A DNA stretch of 64,000 nt from Rhodovarius crocodyli (GTDB taxonomy: Bacteria; Pseudomonadota; Alphaproteobacteria; Acetobacterales; Acetobacteraceae), in assembly GCF_004005855.1 (NCBI RefSeq), contig NZ_SACL01000001.1:124001-188000 (forward strand), given 5' to 3'. Under the pieces are notes generated by a model that had not been told where the DNA came from, searched no databases, and saw nothing but the letters and a program-made list of their open reading frames with translations. The number at the start of each line of letters is the position of its first letter. Position 1 is the stretch's first letter. Positions 41,702-50,947 of the stretch are shown here, one piece after another. A program made the position numbers and the translations under genes.

Positions 41702-44499
41702 TCCGGCGGCTGCTGCCGGCTGTCGCGCTGCTGCTGGCGCTGGGCACCGGCGCGCTGCTGCTGCTGCCCGCCCGCATCGACTGGGACCGCTATCGCCCGG
41801 CACTGGCCGAACATGCCGGTGACCGGCTGGGCCGGCGCATCGCCATCAACGGCGCGCTGCGTCTGCGCTTTCTGCCCGAAACCGTGCTGGAGGCCGACGG
41901 GATCGAGGTCGGCCCCTCCGGCGACGGGGTGGAGCTGACCGCCGCGGCCCTGCGCCTGCGCCTCGACCCCTGGCACCTGCTGCTGGGCCGCATCTCGGTG
42001 CGCGAGGTCGCGCTGGTCGGCGCCGACATCCGCCTGCCCTGGCCGCCCTCGCGCCTGCCCACCCTGCGCCCCCTCGGCAGCCTGACGGCGCTGGACGCAA
42101 GGCTGGAACAGAGCCGCATCAGCGTCTCGGGCGTCAGCTTCGACGGCGTGAACGCCCGGCTGCTGGCCGGCGGCCTGGCCGATGCGCTGTCCATGGAGGG
42201 CCGCTTCGCCTGGCGCGGCCAGCCCGTGGCGTTCTCGGCCACGCTGGGCCGCGCGGGCGATGACGGGGTCGCGCCCTTCGACCTGTCGGCGCAGCTGGGC
42301 GCGGCCCGGGTCTCCACCCGCGGCGTATTGCTGGCCGAGGGCGGCTATGAAGGCCGGCTGGAAGCGGGCGGCCCCGACCTGTCGGCCGTGCTGCCCACGC
42401 CGCCCGGCGCCTTCAGCGCCCAGGCGCGCCTGACCGCCACGGCGGAGCTGCTGGCCGCGGACCAGCTGCAGCTGGTGCTGGCGGGCCAGCAGGCGCGCGG
42501 CGGCATCTCCCTGCGCTACGCCCCCACGCTCAGGCTCGATGCCTCGCTGCTGGCCTCCAGCTATGAGCTGGACGCCTGGGAACAGGCCTTCCGGCGCGGC
42601 GGCACCACCGCCCTGCCCGTCTCGATCGACCTTTCGGCCGAATCCGCCACGCTGCGCGGCGTGCGGCTGCGGCAGCTGCGCGTGGGCGTGCAGCTGGAAC
42701 AGGGCCGCATCCGCGTGCCCGACGGCCGGGCAGAGCTGCCGGGCGGCATGAAGCTCGGCATTTCCGGCGCGGGCACGGCCGAGGCCAGCGAATGGCGCAT
42801 CTCGCTCGACGGGCCGCGCGCCGAGGCACTCTCCCCCGTGCTGCCGGCGCTGGGCATCGCGCTGCCGGGCTTCGCGCTGCCGGAAGGGCCGCTGCGGGGT
42901 ACGCTGCGCCTGGCGCTGGACGCCAACCAGGCGACGCTGAGCGAGATGGCCCTGACGCTGGACGGCCAGCCCGTGCGCGGCGGCGCCAGCTGGCGCTGGG
43001 GCCAGCGCCCCTTCCTGGGCGCGGGGCTTGAGCTGGGACGCATCGACCTGGCGAACTGGATGGGAACGCTGCCCAGCCTGTCCGCCATGGATCTGGAGCT
43101 GCGGCTGTCCGTCGCCACGGCGCGCTGGGGCGGGCGGGATTTCGACAATCTGAGCCTGGACGGGTCCGCCAGCGGCGGGCGGGTGGTGCTGCGGCGGCTG
43201 CGCGCCCGGCATGCCGGGGCCGAGATCACGGCGGCGGCGAATGTCACGCTCTCACCCCTGCGCGTCCAGGAAGCGACGCTGGAGCTGGAGGGCGGCCAGC
43301 TGGCCCAGCTGCTGGGCACGGCGCCCGGCGCCCTGCCGCTGGGCGCCGCCCCGGTCCGCCTGCGCGCCAGCCTCTCCGGCCCGCCCGAGCAGCTGGCGCT
43401 GCGCGCCGAGGCCGATGTGGAGGACGCCCGCGCCGAGGCCCAGCTGACCCTGGATGCCAACGAGCCGCGCGCCCAGGGGTCGCTCACGCTGCGCCATCCG
43501 GGCGCCGCGCGCTTCCTGGCGCCCTGGCTGTCGCCCGGCATGGCGGAATGGATCAATGGCGGCAGTTTCGCGCTGATCGCCAATCTGGGCCTGCGGGGCC
43601 GCGCGCTCTCGGCCGAGAGCATCGACATGCTGGCCGGCCAGCAGCGGGTGCGCGGCGCGCTGGGGCTCAACCTTTCGGGTGATCGGCCGCGCCTGACCGG
43701 GCAGCTGTCGACAGAGGCGCTGCGCCTGCCCGAAGACCCCGGCCTGGGCGGATTGGGCGCCCTGCGCGCGCTGGATGCGGAAATCACCTGGCGTGCTGAC
43801 CGGATGGAGCTGCCCCCCCTGCCCCCGGTGACGGAGGCGCGCGGCGGCTTGCGGCTGGATGGCGGCCGGCTGGCGCTGGAACTGGCCGAGGGGCGCGTGC
43901 AGTCCGGCGCGCTGCGCGGCCTGCTGGAGATCGACCCCGCCGAGGGCCTGCCCCGCGTCAACCTGACGCTGAACCTGGACGGCCTGGCCGTGACGGAGCC
44001 GCTGCCGGCGACGCCGCCGCAGATCCTGTCCGGCACGGCCGACATGGCGCTGCGCCTGACCGCGCGCGGCACGGCCTGGCCCGCCTGGCGGTCCAGCCTG
44101 CAGGGTGAGGGGCAGGTCTCGATGCGGGACGGCACGGTGGGCGGACTGGACATGGCGGCACTGGCCGCCGGCATCGCCCGGACCGAGACGCTGGAGGCCC
44201 AGCGCGCCATCCAGGCGGCGCTGGCAGGCGGCAGCACCACCTTCCAGCGGCTGATGCTGCCCTTCGCGGTGCAGGCCGGGCAGTTCAGCCTGCGCGGCGC
44301 CACCATGGGCACCGAGGCCGGCGAGGCCCGGCTGGCCGGCGGCATCGACCTGCCGCGCGGCGTGGGTGAGCTGCGCGTGACCGTGCCGGTGCCCGACGCG
44401 CCGGAGATCGGGCTGTGGTTCAATGGCCGCCTGGGCGCGATGCAGCGCCTGGCGGAGACCGCGCGCTACATGCGCTGGCGTATCGAGAGGGAACGGTGA
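41698..44499 (+). CDS. AsmA family protein
   Basis: The 933-aa protein has one N-terminal membrane helix (about residues 4-22) followed by IDWDRYRPALAEHAGDRLGR and ALRLRFLPETVLEADGIEVG, the AsmA opening. A long beta-rich body ends in the AsmA C-terminal region (GLDMAALAAGIARTETLEAQ). Such proteins span or line the periplasm and help lipid movement to, or assembly of, the outer membrane. The GTG at 41698 is chosen because the hydrophobic signal starts there. The gene overlaps the M20 peptidase gene by 1 nt. Confidence 0.85.
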   Translation: MIRRLLPAVALLLALGTGALLLLPARIDWDRYRPALAEHAGDRLGRRIAINGALRLRFLPETVLEADGIEVGPSGDGVELTAAALRLRLDPWHLLLGRISVREVALVGADIRLPWPPSRLPTLRPLGSLTALDARLEQSRISVSGVSFDGVNARLLAGGLADALSMEGRFAWRGQPVAFSATLGRAGDDGVAPFDLSAQLGAARVSTRGVLLAEGGYEGRLEAGGPDLSAVLPTPPGAFSAQARLTATAELLAADQLQLVLAGQQARGGISLRYAPTLRLDASLLASSYELDAWEQAFRRGGTTALPVSIDLSAESATLRGVRLRQLRVGVQLEQGRIRVPDGRAELPGGMKLGISGAGTAEASEWRISLDGPRAEALSPVLPALGIALPGFALPEGPLRGTLRLALDANQATLSEMALTLDGQPVRGGASWRWGQRPFLGAGLELGRIDLANWMGTLPSLSAMDLELRLSVATARWGGRDFDNLSLDGSASGGRVVLRRLRARHAGAEITAAANVTLSPLRVQEATLELEGGQLAQLLGTAPGALPLGAAPVRLRASLSGPPEQLALRAEADVEDARAEAQLTLDANEPRAQGSLTLRHPGAARFLAPWLSPGMAEWINGGSFALIANLGLRGRALSAESIDMLAGQQRVRGALGLNLSGDRPRLTGQLSTEALRLPEDPGLGGLGALRALDAEITWRADRMELPPLPPVTEARGGLRLDGGRLALELAEGRVQSGALRGLLEIDPAEGLPRVNLTLNLDGLAVTEPLPATPPQILSGTADMALRLTARGTAWPAWRSSLQGEGQVSMRDGTVGGLDMAALAAGIARTETLEAQRAIQAALAGGSTTFQRLMLPFAVQAGQFSLRGATMGTEAGEARLAGGIDLPRGVGELRVTVPVPDAPEIGLWFNGRLGAMQRLAETARYMRWRIERER

Positions 44500-45896
44500 T
44501 GGGTGACAGGGCCGGCGCGATCGCGCGCGCAGAACAGTTCTTCGACAGCGGCGCGTTCAAGGAACGCCTCGGCCGCATGGTGGCCTATAGATCCACCAGC
44601 CAGGACCCCGGCCATGACGCCGACCTGCGCGCCTATCTGGAGGAAGGCCTGGCCCCCTGGGTGCGGGAAATGGGCTTCGAGACCACGGTGCATGACAACC
44701 CCGTGCCCGGCATCGGCCCCATCCTGACCGGCAGCCGCATCGAGGACCCGGCCTACAAGACCGTCATCCTCTATGGCCACGGCGACACGGTGCGCGGCCT
44801 GGACGACCAGTGGTACGAGGGCATCAAGCCCTGGGCGCTGACCGAGCGCGACGGCAAGTGGTACGGCCGCGGCATCGTGGACAACAAGGGCCAGCACGTC
44901 CTGAACCTGACCGCGCTGGAGGCCGTGCTGGCCGAGCGCGGCGGCAAGCTGGGCTTCAACATCAAGCTGATCGTGGAAACCGCCGAGGAACGCGGCAGCC
45001 ACGGCCTCAAGGAATTCGTGGCCTCTCACAAGGCGCTGCTGGCCGCCGACGCGCTGATCGCCAGCGACGGCCCGCGCGTGCTGCCGGAGGTGCCGACCAT
45101 CACCACCGGCACGCGCGGCACCTATCACTTCGACCTGGTGGTGAAGCTGCGCCCGGGCGGCGTGCACAGCGGCCATTGGGGCGGGCTGACGACGGACCCG
45201 GCCATCATCCTGGCCCATGCGCTGACCACCATGATGGACCGCAACGGCAAGGTTCTGGTGCGCGACTTCCTGCCGAAATCCGTGCCCAACTCCATCCGCG
45301 CCCTGCTGGCCGACTGCCCGCTGGGCGGCGGCGGAGAGGCGGCCACCATCGATGAGGGCTGGGGCGAGCCGGGCCTGTCGCCCGCCGAGAAGATCTATGG
45401 CTGGAACAGCCTGATCGTGCTGGCCATGGTCAGCGGCAAGCCGGACAACCCTGTGAATGCGGTCGCGCCCGATGCCAGCGCGCATTGCCAGATCCGCTAC
45501 ACGGTGGACAGCGACACGGCGGGCTTCGCCCCCGCCCTGCGCCGCCACCTGGACGAGCACGGCTTCCAGATGGTCGCCATCGAGAACGCGGCCGTGCGCA
45601 TGGCCGCCAGCCGCACCTCGCCCGACAATGAATGGGTGCAGTTCGCCCGCGCCAGCATGGAGAAGACGCTGGGCAAGAAGGTGCAGATCATCCCCAACAG
45701 CTCCGGCGGGCTGCCCGGCGATGTGTTCGTGGACCATCTGGGCGTGCCGCTGGTCTGGATCCCGCACAGCTACAGCGGCTGCAAGCAGCACGGCCCGAAC
45801 GAGCACGCGATCCCTGAGATCCTGCGCGAGGGTCTGCTGGGCTTCACCGGCATCTGGTGGGATGCGGGCGAGAAACCGGCAAAGATTGCCGGGTAA
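44499..45896 (+). CDS. M20 family metallopeptidase
   Basis: The 465-aa zinc peptidase or deacylase has ILYGHGDTVRG near residue 90 (His and Asp metal ligands), RGIVDNKGQH, the catalytic pair in ETAEERGSHGL and a dimerisation domain with RPGGVHSGHWGG. The final ligand lies in HSYSGCKQHGPNEH near the end. It is related to ArgE/DapE and carnosinase-like enzymes. It starts inside the asmA-like stop (TGATG). There is no signal peptide, so it acts in the cytoplasm. Confidence 0.88.
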   Translation: MGDRAGAIARAEQFFDSGAFKERLGRMVAYRSTSQDPGHDADLRAYLEEGLAPWVREMGFETTVHDNPVPGIGPILTGSRIEDPAYKTVILYGHGDTVRGLDDQWYEGIKPWALTERDGKWYGRGIVDNKGQHVLNLTALEAVLAERGGKLGFNIKLIVETAEERGSHGLKEFVASHKALLAADALIASDGPRVLPEVPTITTGTRGTYHFDLVVKLRPGGVHSGHWGGLTTDPAIILAHALTTMMDRNGKVLVRDFLPKSVPNSIRALLADCPLGGGGEAATIDEGWGEPGLSPAEKIYGWNSLIVLAMVSGKPDNPVNAVAPDASAHCQIRYTVDSDTAGFAPALRRHLDEHGFQMVAIENAAVRMAASRTSPDNEWVQFARASMEKTLGKKVQIIPNSSGGLPGDVFVDHLGVPLVWIPHSYSGCKQHGPNEHAIPEILREGLLGFTGIWWDAGEKPAKIAG

Positions 45897-46025
45897 ACCG
45901 GGCAAATCACCACCAGTAGTTGCTGGAATCTTAACGGCGCCATGCCGCATCCTGACGGCATGGCACGCATATCCCGCGTCGATCGGTTAACCCGGCATTC
46001 AGGACTTTCCTGGATGGTGTTGCGC

Positions 46026-46250
46026 ATGATCTCGCTCAACACCCTTTCCGCCTTCACACAGGAAGTGGCGCGTAACCGCGCGGCGCAGGGCAGCACGGCT
46101 GTCCAGGGCACCCAGGGCACTTCCCCGATCCAGCAGGTCCAGGCGGGCTCCGCCCGGGACATCCAGCCGGCCCAGCGCACGCTGGAAGCCGTGCCGGCCA
46201 TGCCGACCAAATCCCTGCCACGCGGATCGCTTCTCGACCTTCGGGTCTGA
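46026..46250 (+). CDS. Small hypothetical protein (74 aa)
   Basis: The frame MISLNTLSAFTQEVARNRAA starts a Gln/Thr/Ala-rich protein that ends LPRGSLLDLRV. Codon positions look coding, and a hairpin follows 59 nt after the stop. No domain is recognised and no membrane segment or signal is visible. ATG 46014 gives a slightly longer form. Confidence 0.5.
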   Translation: MISLNTLSAFTQEVARNRAAQGSTAVQGTQGTSPIQQVQAGSARDIQPAQRTLEAVPAMPTKSLPRGSLLDLRV

Positions 46251-46309
46251 ACCCGCGTCGGGCGCCTGTCGGCACCCCCAGGACAATCCGCGCGGCCTCG
46301 GCCGCTTGG

Positions 46310-46346
46310 CTTGTGTCATGCCCGGATGCAACGGGCACGGCACAAG
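46310..46346. terminator. Hairpin downstream of the small hypothetical gene
   Basis: Arms of 15 bases (46310-46324 and 46332-46346) pair with two mismatches around a 7-nt loop. No T run follows. It may end the transcript of the 74-aa gene. The rest of the gap to 46485 is AT-richer and probably holds the promoter of the next gene. Confidence 0.4.
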
Positions 46347-46485
46347 TCATTCCTGATTCGTTTCAAATCGCTCTGCGACAAATACCCGATCCAGCAAGAA
46401 AAGAATTGCAGCCGAAACCCCGCCCGCCTACACGGTCGCCAGCATATCGCCGCGTGAAATCTTACTAGGCAATGTATTCATTTGC

Positions 46486-46794
46486 ATGGGAGCTTCCGGC
46501 TTGCGTATCATTCATGTCGAAGAACGGCGCCGGGGCCTGCTGGGCCGTCTCGCCTTTGTGGCACTCGCAGCTTTCCAGATCGGCTGCCTGATGGCGGCGA
46601 TGGGGGTCCAGAGCCCAGCCCATGCCTACGCCCATGGTTTGAGCACCGAGCTGTCCCGTGCGCTGCCGGGCGACCTGCGGCTGACCGATGACGCGCTGCT
46701 GTTCTGGGCCTGGTGCGCCGGCAGCCTGGCCTTCGGCGCGCTGAGCATCCTGACCCGTGGCCGGGTCCGTCGCTACCGCACCGTCGCGCCGTAA
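46486..46794 (+). CDS. Small two-helix membrane protein (102 aa)
   Basis: The protein has two hydrophobic helices (about residues 19-40 and 69-88) with basic ends (EERRRG before the first, RGRVRRYR after the last), so both ends should face the cytoplasm. No family is recognised. It stands alone and converges on the large fusion gene, with only 1 nt between the stops. Confidence 0.55.
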   Translation: MGASGLRIIHVEERRRGLLGRLAFVALAAFQIGCLMAAMGVQSPAHAYAHGLSTELSRALPGDLRLTDDALLFWAWCAGSLAFGALSILTRGRVRRYRTVAP

Positions 46795-46795
46795 C

Positions 46796-49700
46796 CTAGC
46801 GGTCCCAGATCGGCGCCTGGCGGCCTTCCCAGCGGTTCTGTTCGAACATCACCCGATAGTCCTGGGCGGATTGCCGGCTCAGCGCATGGGTCGACCGCTG
46901 CAGCAAATGATAGACCTTGGACCACGGCGTGTAGAGGATCCGCAGCCCCGCAATGGCGCGGATCGCCTCGCAATACAGGCTGTCCGAGCGGTAGTGCCGC
47001 CCGCGCAGTTCATCCAGCGGGCCCAGGCGCCGCAGCGCCTCCGCCGTCAGCAGCACGCAGAAGAACGGCGCGAAGGTCAGTTCCACCAGCGCATCCGGCC
47101 GCCCCATCTGCCCCGCCAGCACATTGCCGTGATGCAGGGACAGCGAGACATCCGCCTCCTGCCCGCGATTGGCCATCGGGCAATGCACATCCACGCTTTC
47201 GGTCTGCGGCAGCAGCATCTGGCGCGGCACCACCGCGCCCACATCGGGCTGCCGCGCGGCGACATCGGCCAGCGCCTCCAGCCAGCCATCCGTCACCAGC
47301 GCGTCGTTGTTCAGCAGCACCGCGGCATTGCCCGGCCGGGCCAGCGCCAGGCCGCGGTTGACCGCGTGGGTGAAGCCGAAATTTCGCTCGCTGTATTCCA
47401 CCCGCAGTGCGGGATGGCGGCCGCGCAGCGCCTCGATCACCTCCCGCGTCGCGGCTGAGGAGGCATTGTCCACCAGGATCACCTCCACCCGGGCGGGGTC
47501 GATGGTGGCGAAGACCCGGTCCACGCATTGGGCCAGGATCTCTGGCACCTCATAGCTCGGGATGATGATGGAGATATCCGCCGCCTGGACCGCCCCCGCG
47601 AGCGGGACATTCCACAGCAGGGCCTCGGTGTCGGGCGTCGGATGGGCGGTGAAGCGGTGGGTCCCGGGCTCCCACGGGCGGCCGGGGCGCCAGTGCCACA
47701 TCTCGTGGTCATCCCCCTGCACCTGCGCGGCAGAGGGCGCGTACCAGGAATAGCAGGACAGCACGACCGGAACGAACAACGGCGCCTTGCGCGCCACCAG
47801 CCGCAGCAGGAACTCCCAGTCCTCCAGCCGGCGCATGTCCTCGCGGAAGCCGCCCACGGCCTCGGATGCCGCGCGCCGGTGCACCAGGCAGTTGATGTCG
47901 ATGTAGTTGTAGTTGTCGATGGCGGCTGGGTTATAGGGGCTCATGCGCAGCAGGCAGGGGGCGGCCTCGCCGCGCCGGAACAGGTATTGCCCGCCATAGG
48001 CCACATCCCATTCGGGCCCGTTGGCCAGCGCGCCCAGCATCGCACCCAGATAGCGCGGGTCCCACCAGTTGTCGGTGTCCAGATAGGCGATGAACTCGCC
48101 CCGGGCCGCCGCCAGCGCGGTGTTGCGGGCGGCACCCACGCCCCGCCTCTCGGGGTGGCGCAGCAGCCGGATGCGCGGGTCGGCATAGGCTTCGGCGACG
48201 GCCGCGCTGTCATCCGTGCTGCCGTCGTCCACCACCAGCAATTCCCAATCGGCGAAGCCCTGCGCCAGCACGGAATCGATGGCCCGGCGCATGCGGTGCG
48301 CGCGGTTAAGGCAGGGCATGACGATGCTGACGCGCGGCGCCTCGCCTGCCGGCGCAGGCAGCGGCCGGCCTGCCAGGTGCTCGGCCATCCAGTCGAACCA
48401 GGCCAGGCAGTTCCGGTCCGTCAGGCTGAAGGGCGCGCGCAGGTAGTGGCGGAAGAACAGCCAGTCCAGCAGGCCCTGCGGCGTGGTGTAGGCCGGGCCT
48501 GGGGGCGTGGGCGGCCAGGCGTTGAAGGCCTGCAGCACCGGGCTTTCGGCCTCATCGGCCTCCAGCGGCGGCGGGAACAGGCGGTCGACGGCGTCCGGGT
48601 CGCCGGGGATGCAGTCGGCCAGGGATGGTGCCTGGAAGGGAAGCCCGGTGAAGCGGGCCACGATCTCCTCATAGCGGTCGCCCAGCAGGGAGGAGGCAGG
48701 ATCGAGCCCGCGCACCAGTGTCAGCCCGGTGGGATAGGTCGCGATGGTGTCGACGCCCAGCTCCGGCCGCAGCTCGCGCAGCACGGCCAGCAGCCGCCAT
48801 CCGTCACCGGAATAGAAGGTGGTGCGGCGCGGGACGGTGCTGGTGGCCTCATCCAGCGGCAGGGTGTCGTGCAGGACGATCACGCCGCCGGGGGCCGCAT
48901 GGCGCTCCAGGTTGATGAAATCCTTCAGCACCTGGGCGAAGCTGTGGTCGCCGTCGATGAAGGCCAGGTCGATGCCGGGTGCCAGCATCGCGGCATCCGG
49001 CCCCGCGAAGAAATCGTCGCTGGTGGCCTGCACGATGGTGGCGTTGGCGGGCGGCGGGGCCGCCAGGCGCGGGGCGGGGTCCACCGCCAGCACCCGCCCG
49101 ACCGGCCGCGCCAGCCGGAGGGAGGCCCCCTCGAAACAGCCGATCTCCACATACAGGTCGGGCCGCAGCCGCTGATGCAGCCGCCGCAGGTGATGCAGAT
49201 AATCCGGCCCCGGCAGGCGCAGCCGCGCCAGCAGCACATGGGCCGGCATGGCATTGGGCTCATGCTCCAGCGCGGCCAGGGCCGCGGCGCGCGCGCCCTC
49301 GGCATCACCCTGGTCGCGCAGCGCCTCCGCGCGCTCCATCAGCACCCGCGCCTCGGCCGAGGCGTGCTCGAACCACAGGTCCAGCGAGGGCTTGGGCACG
49401 CGCCAGTACCAGCCGGTCCAGTCGATCTGGTGCAGGGGGGCCGTGATGCCGTGCAGGCTGCGGAAATCCTCCACCGCCTGGCGGCAGGCCTCCACCGCGC
49501 CGTAATCGTCCACGATCACGAAGCCGCCGGGGGGCACGCGGTGATACAGGCTCTCCAGCGCGATCCAGGTGGATTCGTACATGTCGCCGTCCAGCCGCAG
49601 CACCGCGATGCGCTCGATCGGCGCCTCGGGCAGCGTGTCCTTGAACCAGCCGGGCAGGAAGCGGACCTGGTCATCCAGCAGGCCATGGCGGGCAAAGCCG

Positions 49701-50140
49701 GCCCGCACCTGTTCGAGGGAGACGCGCAGCGCCTCCTGCTCATGATGCGCGTCGCCGGCATCGGCGGGGAACAGATCCGGGCGGGGCGGGGGCAGGCCGG
49801 CGAAGCTGTCGGCCAGCCAGACGCGGCGCTCGGTGTCGCCGGCGGCGCGCAGGGCGGCCCGGGCCAGCATGCTGGCGCCGCCGCGCCACACGCCGGTCTC
49901 GATGATGTCGCCGGGCACGCCCTCGCGCACCACGGTCAGCACCGCCTCCTCGAAGTTCTGCAGCCGCTTCAGGCCGATCATGGTCTCGGCGTCGCCGGGC
50001 CAGTCGCGACCGTCCAGGCGCAGCGCCTGGCGTTCCTCCAGGCTTCGCGGCTCGGGGCCGAAGAAGGTGCTGCCGTCATCGGGGCCCAGCCGGTCATAGC
50101 CGGTCAGGCGTTCGCGCAGCGCGCGCAGTTCCTCGCTCAT
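46796..50140 (-). CDS. Four-domain fusion: two methyltransferases and two family 2 glycosyltransferases
   Basis: The 1114-aa protein has, in order, four domains. The first is a TylF/MycF-like O-methyltransferase (residues 1-250; DIIETGVWRGGASMLARAAL, LRLDGDMYESTWIALE). A short helical linker leads to a Methyltransf_24-like domain (about 325-510; YVEIGCFEGAS, DLAFIDGDHSFAQVLKDF). A GT-A fold (about 600-800; VSIVMPCLNRAHRMRRAIDS, LLVVDDGSTDDS) and a second GT-A fold (about 860-1110; ISIIIPSYEVPEIL, VILVDNASS, VLLNNDALVTDGW) follow. It likely makes a methylated surface glycan or glycosylates a surface protein. It overlaps the CmcI-like gene upstream by 4 nt. Confidence 0.85.
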   Translation of the reverse strand: MSEELRALRERLTGYDRLGPDDGSTFFGPEPRSLEERQALRLDGRDWPGDAETMIGLKRLQNFEEAVLTVVREGVPGDIIETGVWRGGASMLARAALRAAGDTERRVWLADSFAGLPPPRPDLFPADAGDAHHEQEALRVSLEQVRAGFARHGLLDDQVRFLPGWFKDTLPEAPIERIAVLRLDGDMYESTWIALESLYHRVPPGGFVIVDDYGAVEACRQAVEDFRSLHGITAPLHQIDWTGWYWRVPKPSLDLWFEHASAEARVLMERAEALRDQGDAEGARAAALAALEHEPNAMPAHVLLARLRLPGPDYLHHLRRLHQRLRPDLYVEIGCFEGASLRLARPVGRVLAVDPAPRLAAPPPANATIVQATSDDFFAGPDAAMLAPGIDLAFIDGDHSFAQVLKDFINLERHAAPGGVIVLHDTLPLDEATSTVPRRTTFYSGDGWRLLAVLRELRPELGVDTIATYPTGLTLVRGLDPASSLLGDRYEEIVARFTGLPFQAPSLADCIPGDPDAVDRLFPPPLEADEAESPVLQAFNAWPPTPPGPAYTTPQGLLDWLFFRHYLRAPFSLTDRNCLAWFDWMAEHLAGRPLPAPAGEAPRVSIVMPCLNRAHRMRRAIDSVLAQGFADWELLVVDDGSTDDSAAVAEAYADPRIRLLRHPERRGVGAARNTALAAARGEFIAYLDTDNWWDPRYLGAMLGALANGPEWDVAYGGQYLFRRGEAAPCLLRMSPYNPAAIDNYNYIDINCLVHRRAASEAVGGFREDMRRLEDWEFLLRLVARKAPLFVPVVLSCYSWYAPSAAQVQGDDHEMWHWRPGRPWEPGTHRFTAHPTPDTEALLWNVPLAGAVQAADISIIIPSYEVPEILAQCVDRVFATIDPARVEVILVDNASSAATREVIEALRGRHPALRVEYSERNFGFTHAVNRGLALARPGNAAVLLNNDALVTDGWLEALADVAARQPDVGAVVPRQMLLPQTESVDVHCPMANRGQEADVSLSLHHGNVLAGQMGRPDALVELTFAPFFCVLLTAEALRRLGPLDELRGRHYRSDSLYCEAIRAIAGLRILYTPWSKVYHLLQRSTHALSRQSAQDYRVMFEQNRWEGRQAPIWDR

Positions 50141-50838
50141 GCCACCCGCCGCAGGAAGCCGTCCGGGCTCATGGTCAGCAGGAAACGCTGGCGGGACCGG
50201 TCGATGACGAAATGAGGGTTCGCGGCCACGAACTCATGCAATGCCTCCAGCGGGCCGGGGCCGTATTCGGGCAGCACTGGATTTCCGTTCACGACCCCAT
50301 CCTCCACGATCAGGTAGCAGCCTTGGGTCACAAGCTCGGCATAGGCCGCGAGCTCGGCCGTGACATGCGGCGCGCGGTGATCGGAATCGAGGATGACCAT
50401 GACGCGCGCGCCGGCCGGGATGCGCGCCTTCACCTCGGCCACCACGCCGGGCGCCGCGCTGTCGCCGGTGATGTAGGTCAGGCGCGGGTGCTCGGGCAGG
50501 CCCTCATTGCGGGTGATGTCGACCGAGATGACCTGCCCCTGCCCCAGCATGTCGCACAGATGCGCCATGAACAGGCCGCTGCCGCCCAGGCAGGTGCCGG
50601 TCTCGATGATGATGTCGGGCCGGGTCTCGACCATGATCTCCTGGCAGGTCCAGAGGTCGGTCGGGCATTTCTGCGCGAGCCAGCCGAGCCAGCCGATGCT
50701 GACGGAACCGCTGCCGCCCCGCGAATCGTGGTGCCAATGGCGATAGTAGAGGCGCGTGAAGTCGGCGACGAGGCGGCGCTCATCCTCGGTCAGCGCCGGG
50801 GGCTGGCCGTCATGCCGGAAGCTGTCGCCAGGAATCAT
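50137..50838 (-). CDS. CmcI/rhamnosyl O-methyltransferase family protein
   Basis: The 233-aa protein has WTCQEIMVETRPDIIIETGT followed by CLGGSGLFMAHLCDMLG (SAM site), VISVDITR, VMVILDSDHRAPHV and YLIVEDGVVNG. This is the cephalosporin hydroxylase/CmcI pattern, most members of which are sugar O-methyltransferases. It overlaps the methyltransferase-glycosyltransferase fusion by 4 nt, so together they supply three methyltransferase domains to one glycan pathway. Confidence 0.83.
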   Translation of the reverse strand: MIPGDSFRHDGQPPALTEDERRLVADFTRLYYRHWHHDSRGGSGSVSIGWLGWLAQKCPTDLWTCQEIMVETRPDIIIETGTCLGGSGLFMAHLCDMLGQGQVISVDITRNEGLPEHPRLTYITGDSAAPGVVAEVKARIPAGARVMVILDSDHRAPHVTAELAAYAELVTQGCYLIVEDGVVNGNPVLPEYGPGPLEALHEFVAANPHFVIDRSRQRFLLTMSPDGFLRRVA

Positions 50839-50947
50839 GCCGTCCCCTCTGTGCCTGAAAATTCATCACACGCGTCGGTTGCGCTTGGCAAGGCTTGCCG
50901 CCCCCCGCCCCTGCGTCACTATGGCCCCCTTCGTTACAGGAGACGGC

